Below, one piece after another: positions 7,339 through 14,572 of a stretch of DNA of 15,924 nucleotides (the stretch's first letter is position 1; the number at the start of each line of letters is the position of its first letter). Under the pieces are notes generated by a model. The model was given only the letters and a program-made list of their open reading frames with translations, had not been told where the DNA came from and searched no databases. The position numbers and the translations under genes are program-made. The DNA is from Treponema sp. GTDB taxonomy: Bacteria; Spirochaetota; Spirochaetia; Treponematales; Breznakiellaceae. Location of the stretch: contig JAITNU010000216.1 of assembly GCA_031290325.1 (NCBI GenBank), positions 1-15,924 of the forward strand, in the 5' to 3' direction.

Positions 7339-7758
7339 TTACCGCCTCCTCACTTGACGTACCCACTGGTCGCCGTGTGCGCCTACCAGACGACGTTCCA
7401 CCGGATTCACCATCAAGTCCATATCTTCCAGCGGAATGACGCCCAGGAGCGTTTCTTCGCCGTCGGGAAGGACTATGGGGCAGCTAAAGGCGAACCGGTC
7501 ATTCCAGATGATCTTGACCACTTCGGCATTGGTGCATTTCTGCGGTACGTTGCCGGCAAGAAGCACTGAATCCTCCGTTTCGATGTCCAGCCCCAGTTGC
7601 TCCCGCATGGCCTCAGTGATAATCAGCGGTCCTGCGCCCGTATCCACCACCGCGTCCACCGTAACCTGCCGCACCTCCGTGTCTTTGATAATACCATGCT
7701 TGGCCAGCACAGAATCATCAATGTTCACCAGGGTAATCTTTTCTACAACTTCTCCCAT
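7339..7758 (-). CDS. Clan AA retropepsin-like aspartic protease, small
   Basis: A 139-residue protein with the single retropepsin active-site motif VVDTGAGPLII (D39-T40-G41) and the C-terminal signature LLGVIPLEDMDLMVNPVERRL, typical of small bacterial and archaeal clan AA proteins that dimerise to form the active site. No signal peptide or membrane helix is seen, so it is probably cytoplasmic. ATG 7758 is chosen because GAGG (7767-7770 on the opposite strand) lies 8 bases upstream. An in-frame ATG at 7788 has no ribosome site, and the open frame to 7923 runs back through the hairpin and into the M16 3' end. It is same-strand with murC, 60 bases ahead of it, so it may be the first gene of that transcript. 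Natural substrate unknown. Confidence 0.75.
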   Translation of the reverse strand: MGEVVEKITLVNIDDSVLAKHGIIKDTEVRQVTVDAVVDTGAGPLIITEAMREQLGLDIETEDSVLLAGNVPQKCTNAEVVKIIWNDRFAFSCPIVLPDGEETLLGVIPLEDMDLMVNPVERRLVGAHGDQWVRQVRRR

Positions 7759-7783
7759 AACAAAGACCTCTTTAATTTCTTGA

Positions 7784-7808
7784 TTCATAGTGGGGTTTAA
7801 TACCCCGC
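7784..7808. repeat. Palindromic 25-nt repeat, copy A
   Basis: On the minus strand this stretch has 23 of 25 bases identical to 15657-15681 on the plus strand. Its core is a perfect short palindrome, GGGGT-TTAAT-ACCCC (7792-7806 on plus). It sits in the leader of the aspartic protease gene, just after the 12-bp hairpin. Confidence 0.6.
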
Positions 7809-7825
7809 GGCAGGGATTCTTATAT

Positions 7826-7862
7826 AAACCACGAACATTTTTACGAGCCCTGTTCGTGGTTT
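7826..7862 (-). terminator. Perfect 12-bp hairpin between M16 gene and protease (terminator-like)
   Basis: The arms AAACCACGAACA (7826-7837) and TGTTCGTGGTTT (7851-7862) are perfectly complementary around a 13-base loop. On the minus strand, the direction of both neighbouring genes, it lies 18 bases beyond the M16 stop and ends in GGTTTATAT, a weak U-tract. On the plus strand the tail is a T5 run. It probably ends M16 transcription. A role as a leader structure of the downstream protease-murC unit cannot be excluded. Confidence 0.6.
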
Positions 7863-7879
7863 TTCCATAGTTAAAAACC

Positions 7880-10759
7880 TTACGGCATCGTCCACCCTTC
7901 CGGGTAGAGGATACCCAACACAAGACCCTTCGACAACAAACGCACCATCGTACTTTGCAGATCAGCAGGGCTTACCGCATCGTATAAACGGAGACGCTGG
8001 TCCAGCCGGCTGAGGGGCAGATCAAAAACACGGGATAGGTAGGCGTAGTTCCGCGCAATATAGATGTTGCTCTGTATGGACTGTTCGTAGGTCTTTTTAA
8101 GGGCCTCCACGGACTTTGTGAAACCATCTTCATCAATGATCCCCTTCTGGACCTGTTCAAGTTCAGCCGTGATGGCGGCACTGAGTTCAAGTGCCCGTTT
8201 GGGATCACAGAAGAAGTACACCTGCATACTCAATTCTCCTTCAGGGGGAAAGGGCAGGCAGGAAACACTAACTGCAACTGAATAGACCCCGCCCATCTTT
8301 TCCCGGATTTCATCGGTGAATTTAATATCCAGGTATTCTTCGAGCACCCCTGCAGCTATCGCGTCGGATTCGGAATAATCCGCTGCTTCAAACCAGCCCA
8401 TGAAGACAATGCTCTGTTCCTCTTTTCCCTTGTACACCGTGTTGGTGGTCTTACCTGGCCGGATAATGTGCGGATCGGTCCAGGTGTTCCAGGTTTGTCC
8501 CGGGGGAATGGAGGCCAGATAGGTCTCGCTCAACGAGCGGAGGGCCGGAATATCCAGGTTCCCGGTCAAGACAAAGGTGTAGTCGGCGGGGTTGAGGGCC
8601 TTGTGGATAAAGGTGAGGGCCTGATCTTTGGAGACCCTGGCAAGATCGGCGAGTTCCAGGGGCTTGAAGTGGGGGTTGTTCCCATAGGCGATTTTTGTTA
8701 CCGCATCCCAGAAGAACGCTTTGGGGTCCTCGCCTTGCTGGGCCAGGGAAGTACGGTAGTGATCCAGCATAACCTTGAGGGTATCGTCATCGATCCGGGG
8801 CTGGGTAAAACTGAGGTACAGCAGCTCAAAGAGGGTTTTGAGGTCCCCGGTGGTGGCGGAACCCTGGAAGCCCCGGAGAAAACCTGAAGTCCAGAATGAG
8901 ATGGCTACCTGTTTATCCGCAAGCTTCTTGACCAGGTCCTGCCGGGTATAGGGGCCGAGACCAGAGGCGTTGAGCATTTCCGCCGCAAGGCGGGTGGATA
9001 CATTTTCCTCCTCCAGGACGCCGGCGGTACCGCCTTTGGCTATGGCGTAGAGGACTATCTCGTTGTTCCGGTTTTTCGTATCTTTCAAAATGATGCTTGC
9101 CCCATTGCTGAGTTCCCAGTGTATGGCCCCGGTTTCGCTGTCCACCGACTCGGCGACAATGGCCCCAGGTGCGGGGGCCGTATCAAGGAGTTCGGCGTTT
9201 ATGGCCTCGGCCTTGGGGGGAGCTATTTTTGCTTTACGGGCTTCGGTAACCAGGTGCCGGATCTGCTCTTTTGAAGGGAGGACCTCCGATTCCGGGGCAA
9301 TCACAAAAACCGAGAGATCATCGGCGGCAAAATACGCCTTTACCGCTGCGGCTATGTCCCTGGCGCCTATACCGGGGAGCAGCTTCTGGATCGCCTCCAG
9401 TTCCCACTCGATATCCGAGACCCTCGCTCCACTGATGAAGTGGGCGGTAAAATCCCGGATATATGAATTCGAGTTCTGCCGGTCTTTTTCAGAAACCATG
9501 CGCTCCATATCGGAAATGATGGAACGCCTGGCCCGGTCAAGTTCTGTTTCGGTGAAGCTATACCGGGACATGGCCTCTTTTTCCAGGAGGATTTCCCGGA
9601 GACTTGCTTCAATCCCGCCGGTTTTGGCCTGTGCCCCGAGGAAATAATAGCGGGAAGCGGTGCCATAGCGTACTGTCCTCCCACCAGCACCGATATAGGA
9701 GGTTTCGGGCCTGGCGGCAGCATCATCAAAGCGGATGGAGAGCATCTGGTTGATGAGGACATCGATCAGCCCTTCCCGGTAGGATGCGAGGTCCCCGGTT
9801 AAGGCTTTCAGGGGCCGTTTGTAGTAGAGGTTGACCATGCTGTAGGACAGTTCCGGGTCGGTCAGTATCTCTGCCTGGAAACTACCTTTTTTAGGGGGAG
9901 GCAGGTTATAAGCAGGACGGTTCAGAGGCGTTTTTGGGGCAGGGGCGGAGAAATGGCCTGCCAGTTCCGCCTCAAGGAGGGCGCCGTCAAAGTCCCCCAC
10001 GAAAATAATGGCCATATTGTCCGGGCGGTACCAGGTTTTGTAGAACCCTTCCAGCCGCGACGCCGGGGCGTTCTCGATGATCTCAGGCAGTCCGATGGGG
10101 CTGCGCTCCGCATAAAGAGAACCCTGGAAGAGGATGGGCAGCAGCTTCCTGCGGATCCGTTCCATGGCGCCGAGGCGGGACCGGTATTCTTCCATAATAA
10201 TCGGACGCTCATCGTCCACATCCTGGGGCGCGAAGGTAATGGCATGGGTCCAGTCGTCGAGAATCGCCAGGGCCTTATCAGGGAGGCGTTTAGCCTGCCC
10301 ATTGTTTTCCACCGGCACCTCAATACCGAAAACAGTTTCATCGTAAGTGGTATAGGCATTGACATCAGGCCCAAAGCGCATACCTAGGGAACGGAGGTAG
10401 TTGATGAGTTCCTGTTCAGGGAACCTGACGGTGCCGTTAAAGGCCATGTGCTCTGTAAAATGGGCCAGTCCCCGTTCCTCCTCGGTTTCCAGCACTGACC
10501 CGGCGTTCACCGCCAGAGTAAGGTAAGCCCGGTTTTCAGGCTTGGTATTTTCCAGAATATAGTAACGAAGCCCGTTCGGAAGGGTCCCGGTCCGGGCCGC
10601 CTTCATGAAGGGCACTGGATCCGTGGGACGTCCCAGCCCGCCGTAGACATCGACTCCGGGTTTGGACGAAGTCGTGCAGGCAAGGATCCCGGCCAACAGG
10701 ACAAGGATCAGGATGCACCTGGCAAGGTTCCAGGTGCGTATCGTAGTTTTATAATGCAT
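7880..10759 (-). CDS. M16 family zinc metallopeptidase, predicted lipoprotein
   Basis: A 959-residue protein of the PqqL-like M16B type, with two tandem peptidase halves. The N-terminus has a positive region (K4, R8, R14), a hydrophobic core (16-27) and a lipobox-like ILAC with Cys28, a loose spirochaete-style site, so it should be exported and lipid-anchored. The first half holds the inverted zinc motif H100-F-T-E103-H104 and a downstream DERPIIMEE segment; E191 is the likely third zinc ligand. The second half (about 530-959) has no HxxEH motif and is the usual inactive half, with the conserved R/Y-type segment EYLDIKFTDEIREKMGGVYSV near 820-840. ATG 10759 has no clear Shine-Dalgarno sequence. 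The gene diverges from the DHH gene and ends just before a strong hairpin. Likely role: degradation of peptides in the periplasm or at the membrane. Confidence 0.88.
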   Translation of the reverse strand: MHYKTTIRTWNLARCILILVLLAGILACTTSSKPGVDVYGGLGRPTDPVPFMKAARTGTLPNGLRYYILENTKPENRAYLTLAVNAGSVLETEEERGLAHFTEHMAFNGTVRFPEQELINYLRSLGMRFGPDVNAYTTYDETVFGIEVPVENNGQAKRLPDKALAILDDWTHAITFAPQDVDDERPIIMEEYRSRLGAMERIRRKLLPILFQGSLYAERSPIGLPEIIENAPASRLEGFYKTWYRPDNMAIIFVGDFDGALLEAELAGHFSAPAPKTPLNRPAYNLPPPKKGSFQAEILTDPELSYSMVNLYYKRPLKALTGDLASYREGLIDVLINQMLSIRFDDAAARPETSYIGAGGRTVRYGTASRYYFLGAQAKTGGIEASLREILLEKEAMSRYSFTETELDRARRSIISDMERMVSEKDRQNSNSYIRDFTAHFISGARVSDIEWELEAIQKLLPGIGARDIAAAVKAYFAADDLSVFVIAPESEVLPSKEQIRHLVTEARKAKIAPPKAEAINAELLDTAPAPGAIVAESVDSETGAIHWELSNGASIILKDTKNRNNEIVLYAIAKGGTAGVLEEENVSTRLAAEMLNASGLGPYTRQDLVKKLADKQVAISFWTSGFLRGFQGSATTGDLKTLFELLYLSFTQPRIDDDTLKVMLDHYRTSLAQQGEDPKAFFWDAVTKIAYGNNPHFKPLELADLARVSKDQALTFIHKALNPADYTFVLTGNLDIPALRSLSETYLASIPPGQTWNTWTDPHIIRPGKTTNTVYKGKEEQSIVFMGWFEAADYSESDAIAAGVLEEYLDIKFTDEIREKMGGVYSVAVSVSCLPFPPEGELSMQVYFFCDPKRALELSAAITAELEQVQKGIIDEDGFTKSVEALKKTYEQSIQSNIYIARNYAYLSRVFDLPLSRLDQRLRLYDAVSPADLQSTMVRLLSKGLVLGILYPEGWTMP
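10715..10737 (-). repeat. 8-bp inverted repeat within the M16 signal-peptide codons
   Basis: GCACCTGG (10715-10722) and CCAGGTGC (10730-10737) are perfect complements around a 7-base loop, about 22-44 bases inside the M16 gene on the mRNA strand. A stable early-coding hairpin could affect translation initiation. It may also be a chance outcome of the codons. Confidence 0.4.
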
Positions 10760-10785
10760 ACTATTAATATAATGATTCTGGTAGA

Positions 10786-10813
10786 CTTATAAAAGAACCA
10801 GGCAGCTTGACAA
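10786..10813 (-). promoter_or_regulatory. Promoter of the M16 gene
   Basis: On the minus strand TTGTCA (10813-10808), a 16-bp spacer and TATAAG (10791-10786) give a start near 10779 and a 20-base leader. The -35 box overlaps the -35 of the divergent DHH promoter by five bases. Confidence 0.45.
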
Positions 10814-10836
10814 GCGGCTTACATAATACATATAAT
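10807..10836 (+). promoter_or_regulatory. Consensus promoter of the DHH phosphoesterase gene
   Basis: TTGACA (10807-10812), an 18-bp spacer and TATAAT (10831-10836) match the sigma-70 consensus fully. The start point should be near 10843, leaving a leader of about 57 bases. Confidence 0.75.
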
Positions 10837-10888
10837 GAATATTATCTATAATTTAAGGATATTTTATGATAAGACTTATGATATGCTT

Positions 10889-10893
10889 GGAGG
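10889..10893 (+). promoter_or_regulatory. Strong ribosome binding site of the DHH gene
   Basis: GGAGG followed by AAGAAC places the ATG at 10900 six bases downstream, which fixes the start. Confidence 0.8.
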
Positions 10894-10899
10894 AAGAAC

Positions 10900-11817
10900 A
10901 TGCGATTAGTAACCAGGTCTGATTTTGATGGTTTGGCCTGCGGCACACTGCTGATGTCTTTAGGACTCATTGACGACTGGAAATTTGTCCATCCCAAGGA
11001 TATCCAGGATGGTCGTATCCACGTTACAGACCGTGATATTCTGACTAATATTCCCTATATCAAGGGGTGCAAGCTTTGGTTTGATCATCATTCCAGTGAA
11101 ACCGAGCGTCTGGGCATGAACACCTATTTTGAAGGGGTGTCGCGGGCCGCTCCAAGTTGTGCACGGGTGGTGTATGACTACTACGGCGGCTATGAAAAGC
11201 TCGGTCATTTTGCGCAGATGATTGAATATGTTGATAAGGTGGATTCCGGTAATCTGACGCTGGATGAGATCATGGACCCCAAGCGGTGGGTCTTACTGGG
11301 TTTCATCATGGACCCCCGTACTGGTCTTGGGAGGTTCAAGAATTTTACCATCAGCAACTACGATCTGATGAAGAAACTGGCGCTGGCCTGTGTTGACAAG
11401 ACCATTGAAGAAATTCTAGTCATACCGGATGTCAAAGAACGGATTGATGTGTACTTTGAACAGCAGGAACTGTACTGCGAGATGATGCGTGCCCACACCC
11501 GCATTGACGGTAACGTGATTATCGTGGATTTGCGTGGTGTTGATCTTTTCTACGCGGGAAACCGTTTCCTGATTTACACCCTGTTTCCTGAACAGAACAT
11601 CTCGGTATGGCTGGTGGACGGCAAGAACAACGCCAATTGTGCCATTAACGTGGGTTACAGCATCATCAAAAAAACTGCCACCGTGGATGTAGGCAGTCTC
11701 CTGCTCAAATACGGCGGCGGCGGGCATCATCAGGTGGGAACCTGTCAGGTCTCATATCAGGATGCCGACCGGATCACCCAGGAAATCGTGGAAAAATGCA
11801 CAGCAGGGAGTAGTTAG
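10900..11817 (+). CDS. DHH-family phosphoesterase (exopolyphosphatase-related / NrnA-like)
   Basis: A 305-residue cytoplasmic protein of the DHH/DHHA1 superfamily. Motif I is TRSDFDGLACG (D8, D10), motif II includes D44/D46 in VTDRD, motif III is WFDHHSSE (D62-H63-H64), and a D of the metal centre is likely in EYVDKVDSG. The C-terminal DHHA1 motif YGGGGHHQVG spans 271-280. The family hydrolyses phosphodiester or phosphoanhydride bonds with Mn2+ (nanoRNA, pAp, cyclic dinucleotide breakdown products or polyphosphate). This subgroup is often named exopolyphosphatase-related, but its substrate is not established. The start is fixed by GGAGG and by a consensus promoter. It stands alone between the divergent M16 gene and the tRNA gene. 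Confidence 0.85.
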   Translation: MRLVTRSDFDGLACGTLLMSLGLIDDWKFVHPKDIQDGRIHVTDRDILTNIPYIKGCKLWFDHHSSETERLGMNTYFEGVSRAAPSCARVVYDYYGGYEKLGHFAQMIEYVDKVDSGNLTLDEIMDPKRWVLLGFIMDPRTGLGRFKNFTISNYDLMKKLALACVDKTIEEILVIPDVKERIDVYFEQQELYCEMMRAHTRIDGNVIIVDLRGVDLFYAGNRFLIYTLFPEQNISVWLVDGKNNANCAINVGYSIIKKTATVDVGSLLLKYGGGGHHQVGTCQVSYQDADRITQEIVEKCTAGSS

Positions 11818-11853
11818 GAGTTTCGGGGGCATTGATTTTTTGCTTTATCGGTG

Positions 11854-11871
11854 CCCTGGCGGATGCCGGGG
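11854..11871 (+). terminator. Weak terminator-like hairpin after the DHH gene
   Basis: CCCTGGC (11854-11860) pairs with GCCGGGG (11865-11871) with one wobble across a 4-base loop, followed by TTGTCTTC. The tail is poor in T, so termination is doubtful. The remainder of 11818-11926 shows nothing else. Confidence 0.3.
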
Positions 11872-11926
11872 TTGTCTTCGATCCCACAGGAATAAGGGAT
11901 TTCAGCAATTTTACCTGGTAAATCTG

Positions 11927-11955
11927 TTGACAAAAGGATCGATTTTTTATACATT
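11927..11955 (+). promoter_or_regulatory. Promoter of the tRNA-Met gene
   Basis: TTGACA (11927-11932), a 17-bp spacer and TACATT (11950-11955) put the start about 5 bases before the mature tRNA. A perfect TATAAT at 11957-11962 is 24 bases from the -35 and would start inside the tRNA, so it is less likely to be the -10. Confidence 0.5.
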
Positions 11956-11966
11956 ATATAATGTAC

Positions 11967-12039
11967 GGCGGCATAGCTCAGTTGGCAGAGCAAACGGCTC
12001 ATATCCGTTGTGTCATTGGTTCAAGCCCAATTGCCGCTA
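11967..12039 (+). tRNA. tRNA-Met (CAT anticodon), elongator type
   Basis: A full 73-base cloverleaf: acceptor arms 11967-11973 and 12032-12038 (one G-U end pair), D stem GCTC/GAGC, anticodon stem AACGG/CCGTT with loop CTCATAT (anticodon 12000-12002), 5-base variable loop, T stem ATTGG/CCAAT with loop TTCAAGC, and A73. The anticodon stem lacks the three G-C pairs of the initiator, and the GGCGG..CCGCT acceptor resembles elongator Met rather than the lysidine tRNA-Ile2. CCA is not encoded. A T6 run follows at about 12048-12053. Confidence 0.9.
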
Positions 12040-12070
12040 ATAAATACTTTTTTCCCGCCGGTATCATTCA

Positions 12071-12099
12071 ATGACTTTATATGAAAAAAAATGTATAAA
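12071..12099 (+). promoter_or_regulatory. Possible promoter of icd
   Basis: ATGACT (12071-12076), a 17-bp spacer and TATAAA (12094-12099) are a moderate match. The start would be near 12106. An AAGGAAGGAAG ribosome site stands just before the ATG at 12130. Confidence 0.35.
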
Positions 12100-12129
12100 C
12101 ATGTTTAATATTGAAAGGAAGGAAGTACT

Positions 12130-13341
12130 ATGCCGGAACGGATAGGTATGAAGAACCCTATCGTCGAAATTGATGGGGATGAGATGACCCGGGTGCTCTG
12201 GGCCCTGGTGAAGGAACGGCTCATCTTCCCTTTTGTGGATTTAAAGACCGAATACTACGACCTGGGGCTTCTCAACCGGGAGGCCACCGGAGACCGGGTT
12301 ACCGCTGAATCTGCAGGGGCCATATTGCGCTGGGGGGTAGGGGTAAAATGCGCCACCATCACCGCTAACGCCGCACGCAAAGCCGAATATAAGCTCAAGG
12401 CCCTGTATCCAAGCCCCAATGGGACCATCCGGGCGATCCTGGATGGTACGGTTTTCCGCAAGCCCATCGGGGTTTCCCTGGTCAAGCCCTCGGTATCGAC
12501 CTGGAAGGCCCCGATAGTCATAGGCCGTCATGCCTATGGGGATGTGTACAAAGGCGCTGAAATGGCGATCCCTGGACCGGGGAGGGTGGAATTGGTGTAT
12601 ACCGGTGCGGAGGGCGGGGAAACCCGTATAACCGTGGCGGATATGAGCGGCCCCGGGGTGGTTCAGGGTATGCACAACCTGGACGCTTCCATAACGAGCT
12701 TTGCCCGGGCCTGTTTTCTCTATGGGCTGGATGAGAAGCTGCCGGTCTGGTTTGCCGCCAAGGATACGATTTCCAAGACTTATGATGGCCGGTTTAAGGA
12801 AATTTTCAATCATATTTATGAGACTGAGTTCAAGGAACAATACCAAGCTGCAGGGCTGCGTTTTTTCTATACCCTCATCGACGACGCGGTTGCCCGGTCG
12901 GTCAAGGGTGAAGGGGGCTTTCTCTGGGCCTGCAAGAACTACGACGGGGATGTGATGAGCGACATGATAGCCAGCGCCTCTGGGAGCCTCGCTATGATGA
13001 CCAGCGTCCTGGTATCCCCTACGGGGGCAGTTGAATTTGAGGCGGCCCACGGCACGGTCCAGCAGCACTACTACCGCTGGCAGCAGGGGGAGAAGACCAG
13101 TACCAACCCGGTGGCCCTTATCTTTGCCTGGACCGGGGCCTTGGCAAAGCGGGCGGAACTGGACAAGCTGCCGGAACTTGCCGCCTTTGCACAGGGTCTT
13201 GAAAAAGCAACCCTCAGTACCATTGAGGCCGGGAACATGACCGCAGATCTGGCCCGCCTTGCGGAGCCTGCCCCCCCACGGGGGCTTGATTCCTGGGAAT
13301 TTGTGGAAGCTGTGGGAAAACGGTTAGCTATCCTTTCATGA
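12130..13341 (+). CDS. icd: Isocitrate dehydrogenase, NADP-type (homodimeric type II)
   Basis: A 403-residue cytoplasmic enzyme of the eukaryote-like IDH1/IDH2 branch, converting isocitrate to 2-oxoglutarate and CO2, here probably for glutamate synthesis. It begins with the family block PIVEIDGDEMTRVLW. Substrate and metal residues align with human IDH1: R101 (R100), R110 (R109), R133 (R132, in IGRHAYGD), K211 (K212), D251 (D252), D274 and D278 (D275, D279 in YDGDVMSD). Coenzyme pocket: H307 and H313 match H309 and H315, and K259 matches K260. The position of R314 is Q312, while the position of Q257 is R256, an apparent exchange. Strong ribosome site; the gene stands alone after the tRNA. Its 3' end overlaps convergent larC by 14 bases. 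Confidence 0.93.
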   Translation: MPERIGMKNPIVEIDGDEMTRVLWALVKERLIFPFVDLKTEYYDLGLLNREATGDRVTAESAGAILRWGVGVKCATITANAARKAEYKLKALYPSPNGTIRAILDGTVFRKPIGVSLVKPSVSTWKAPIVIGRHAYGDVYKGAEMAIPGPGRVELVYTGAEGGETRITVADMSGPGVVQGMHNLDASITSFARACFLYGLDEKLPVWFAAKDTISKTYDGRFKEIFNHIYETEFKEQYQAAGLRFFYTLIDDAVARSVKGEGGFLWACKNYDGDVMSDMIASASGSLAMMTSVLVSPTGAVEFEAAHGTVQQHYYRWQQGEKTSTNPVALIFAWTGALAKRAELDKLPELAAFAQGLEKATLSTIEAGNMTADLARLAEPAPPRGLDSWEFVEAVGKRLAILS

Positions 13342-14572
13342 GCTGTTCCACCGCTTCAAGGGAGAGGCCCTGTTCACGGGCAATACGGGCACGGTCTTCG
13401 TATTCGATCTTGGAGCGGAGGGGCGTTGCTCCGTAAAAGACCATTTTTTGCCGGACCTCCCCGAAGGCCCCGCTTATGCGGCTTTCCTCCCGCTTGAGGG
13501 AGTGCCGTTGTACGGGAAACTCCCGGAACCCGATGGTACTGGAGTGTTCGAACATGGTCCGGCGCAGGGGATCAAGGGTTTCCGGGGTGGCTAAAACCGA
13601 GACCGTGGTTCCGGGCCTGGATTTTTTCATCACACAGGGGGTAAAGGTAACGTCCAATGCCCCTGCATCAAAGAGGCGCTCCATCAGGAAGCCCAGGGCC
13701 TCGCCGGTCATATCGTCGATATTCGCCTCGAGGAGCGCCAGGGATTCGGTTTGCCAGGGCTGCGCCTCTGTTTTAAAGGTGGCGACCTCCCGCCAGGAGA
13801 CCCGGAGCAGGTTGGGCCGTTCCATCCTCCGGGTTCCAATGCCGTAGCCGGTTTTGATTTCCGTAAAACTGCCAGCACTGATAAAGGTATCCACCGAAGC
13901 CGCGAGGATCGCCGCCCCGGTAGGGGTGGTCATCTCCTTGTTGAAGCCCCCGGTCTTGACCGGAAGCCCCCGGAGGAGGCTTAGGGTCGCCGGGGCAGGC
14001 ACGGGCAGCACCCCGTGGGCGCACCGTACTGTGCCGCCTCCCAGTTCTATTTCGCCACAGGTGATACGGTCAGGCTGCAAATAGTCCAGGCAAAGGGCCG
14101 TTCCCACAATGTCGATGATTGAATCCAGGGCGCCTACCTCATGAAAGCCCACCTCATCCACCGGCACCTGGTGAACCTGGGCTTCTGCCTCGGCAATCCG
14201 GGTAAAGATGGCCAAAGCCCGCGTCTTTGCCCCGGCGCTGATGCCGGCCTCCTTGATAAGGGCGCGGATATCCTTCCAGGAAGCCCCATGATGGGCTTCA
14301 TGGGTATGATGGTGGTTCCCATGAACATCAGCATGATCCTGCTGCTCATCATCACAGGCAATATGATCGTGCCGTTCACCCAGGTCAACCACCGCATGGG
14401 TTCCGCGTATACCGCCCCGTTCATCCTGGTGAAACTCCAGCTTCCAGCCATCCAGACCGAGCTTGCCGAGTTCCTGCCGCAGCATATCGGGATCAACCCC
14501 TAAATCCACCAAGGCACCCAAGGCCATGTCCCCGGAGATGCCGGCAAAACAATCAAAATGTAATGTTTTCAA
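13328..14572 (-). CDS. larC: Nickel insertion / cyclometallase protein LarC
   Basis: A 414-residue protein of full family length in one frame. LarC inserts nickel into the pincer nucleotide cofactor (NPN) of lactate racemase in a CTP-dependent step in the cytoplasm. The N-terminus HFDCFAGISGDMALGAL (5-21) is the family signature. A His-rich stretch (68-95, ten His) fits nickel handling. VGFHEVGALDSIIDIVG, CGEIELGGGTVRCAHG and the TTPTGAAIL block mark the LarC1 part. LLEANIDDMTGE, TPCVMKKSRPGT and the REFPVQRHSL region mark LarC2. The known L. plantarum gene needs a frameshift to join the two parts; this one does not. The start is TTG 14572, overlapping the larE stop as TTGA, with GGAGG (14581-14585) 8 bases upstream inside larE. 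The 3' end overlaps icd by 14 bases. Confidence 0.92.
   Translation of the reverse strand: MKTLHFDCFAGISGDMALGALVDLGVDPDMLRQELGKLGLDGWKLEFHQDERGGIRGTHAVVDLGERHDHIACDDEQQDHADVHGNHHHTHEAHHGASWKDIRALIKEAGISAGAKTRALAIFTRIAEAEAQVHQVPVDEVGFHEVGALDSIIDIVGTALCLDYLQPDRITCGEIELGGGTVRCAHGVLPVPAPATLSLLRGLPVKTGGFNKEMTTPTGAAILAASVDTFISAGSFTEIKTGYGIGTRRMERPNLLRVSWREVATFKTEAQPWQTESLALLEANIDDMTGEALGFLMERLFDAGALDVTFTPCVMKKSRPGTTVSVLATPETLDPLRRTMFEHSSTIGFREFPVQRHSLKREESRISGAFGEVRQKMVFYGATPLRSKIEYEDRARIAREQGLSLEAVEQLMKG

Noticed and set aside
6733..7569. Long plus-strand open frame (278 codons) opposite murC and the protease gene
   Set aside because: A shadow of the high-GC coding strand; it spans two real genes on the other strand and shows no domain.
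11957..11962. Perfect TATAAT directly before the tRNA gene
   Set aside because: It is 24 bases from TTGACA, and a start from it would fall within the mature tRNA; TACATT at 11950-11955 fits better.
12241..13068. Long minus-strand open frame opposite icd
   Set aside because: It lies fully inside a strongly conserved isocitrate dehydrogenase and has no recognisable domain.
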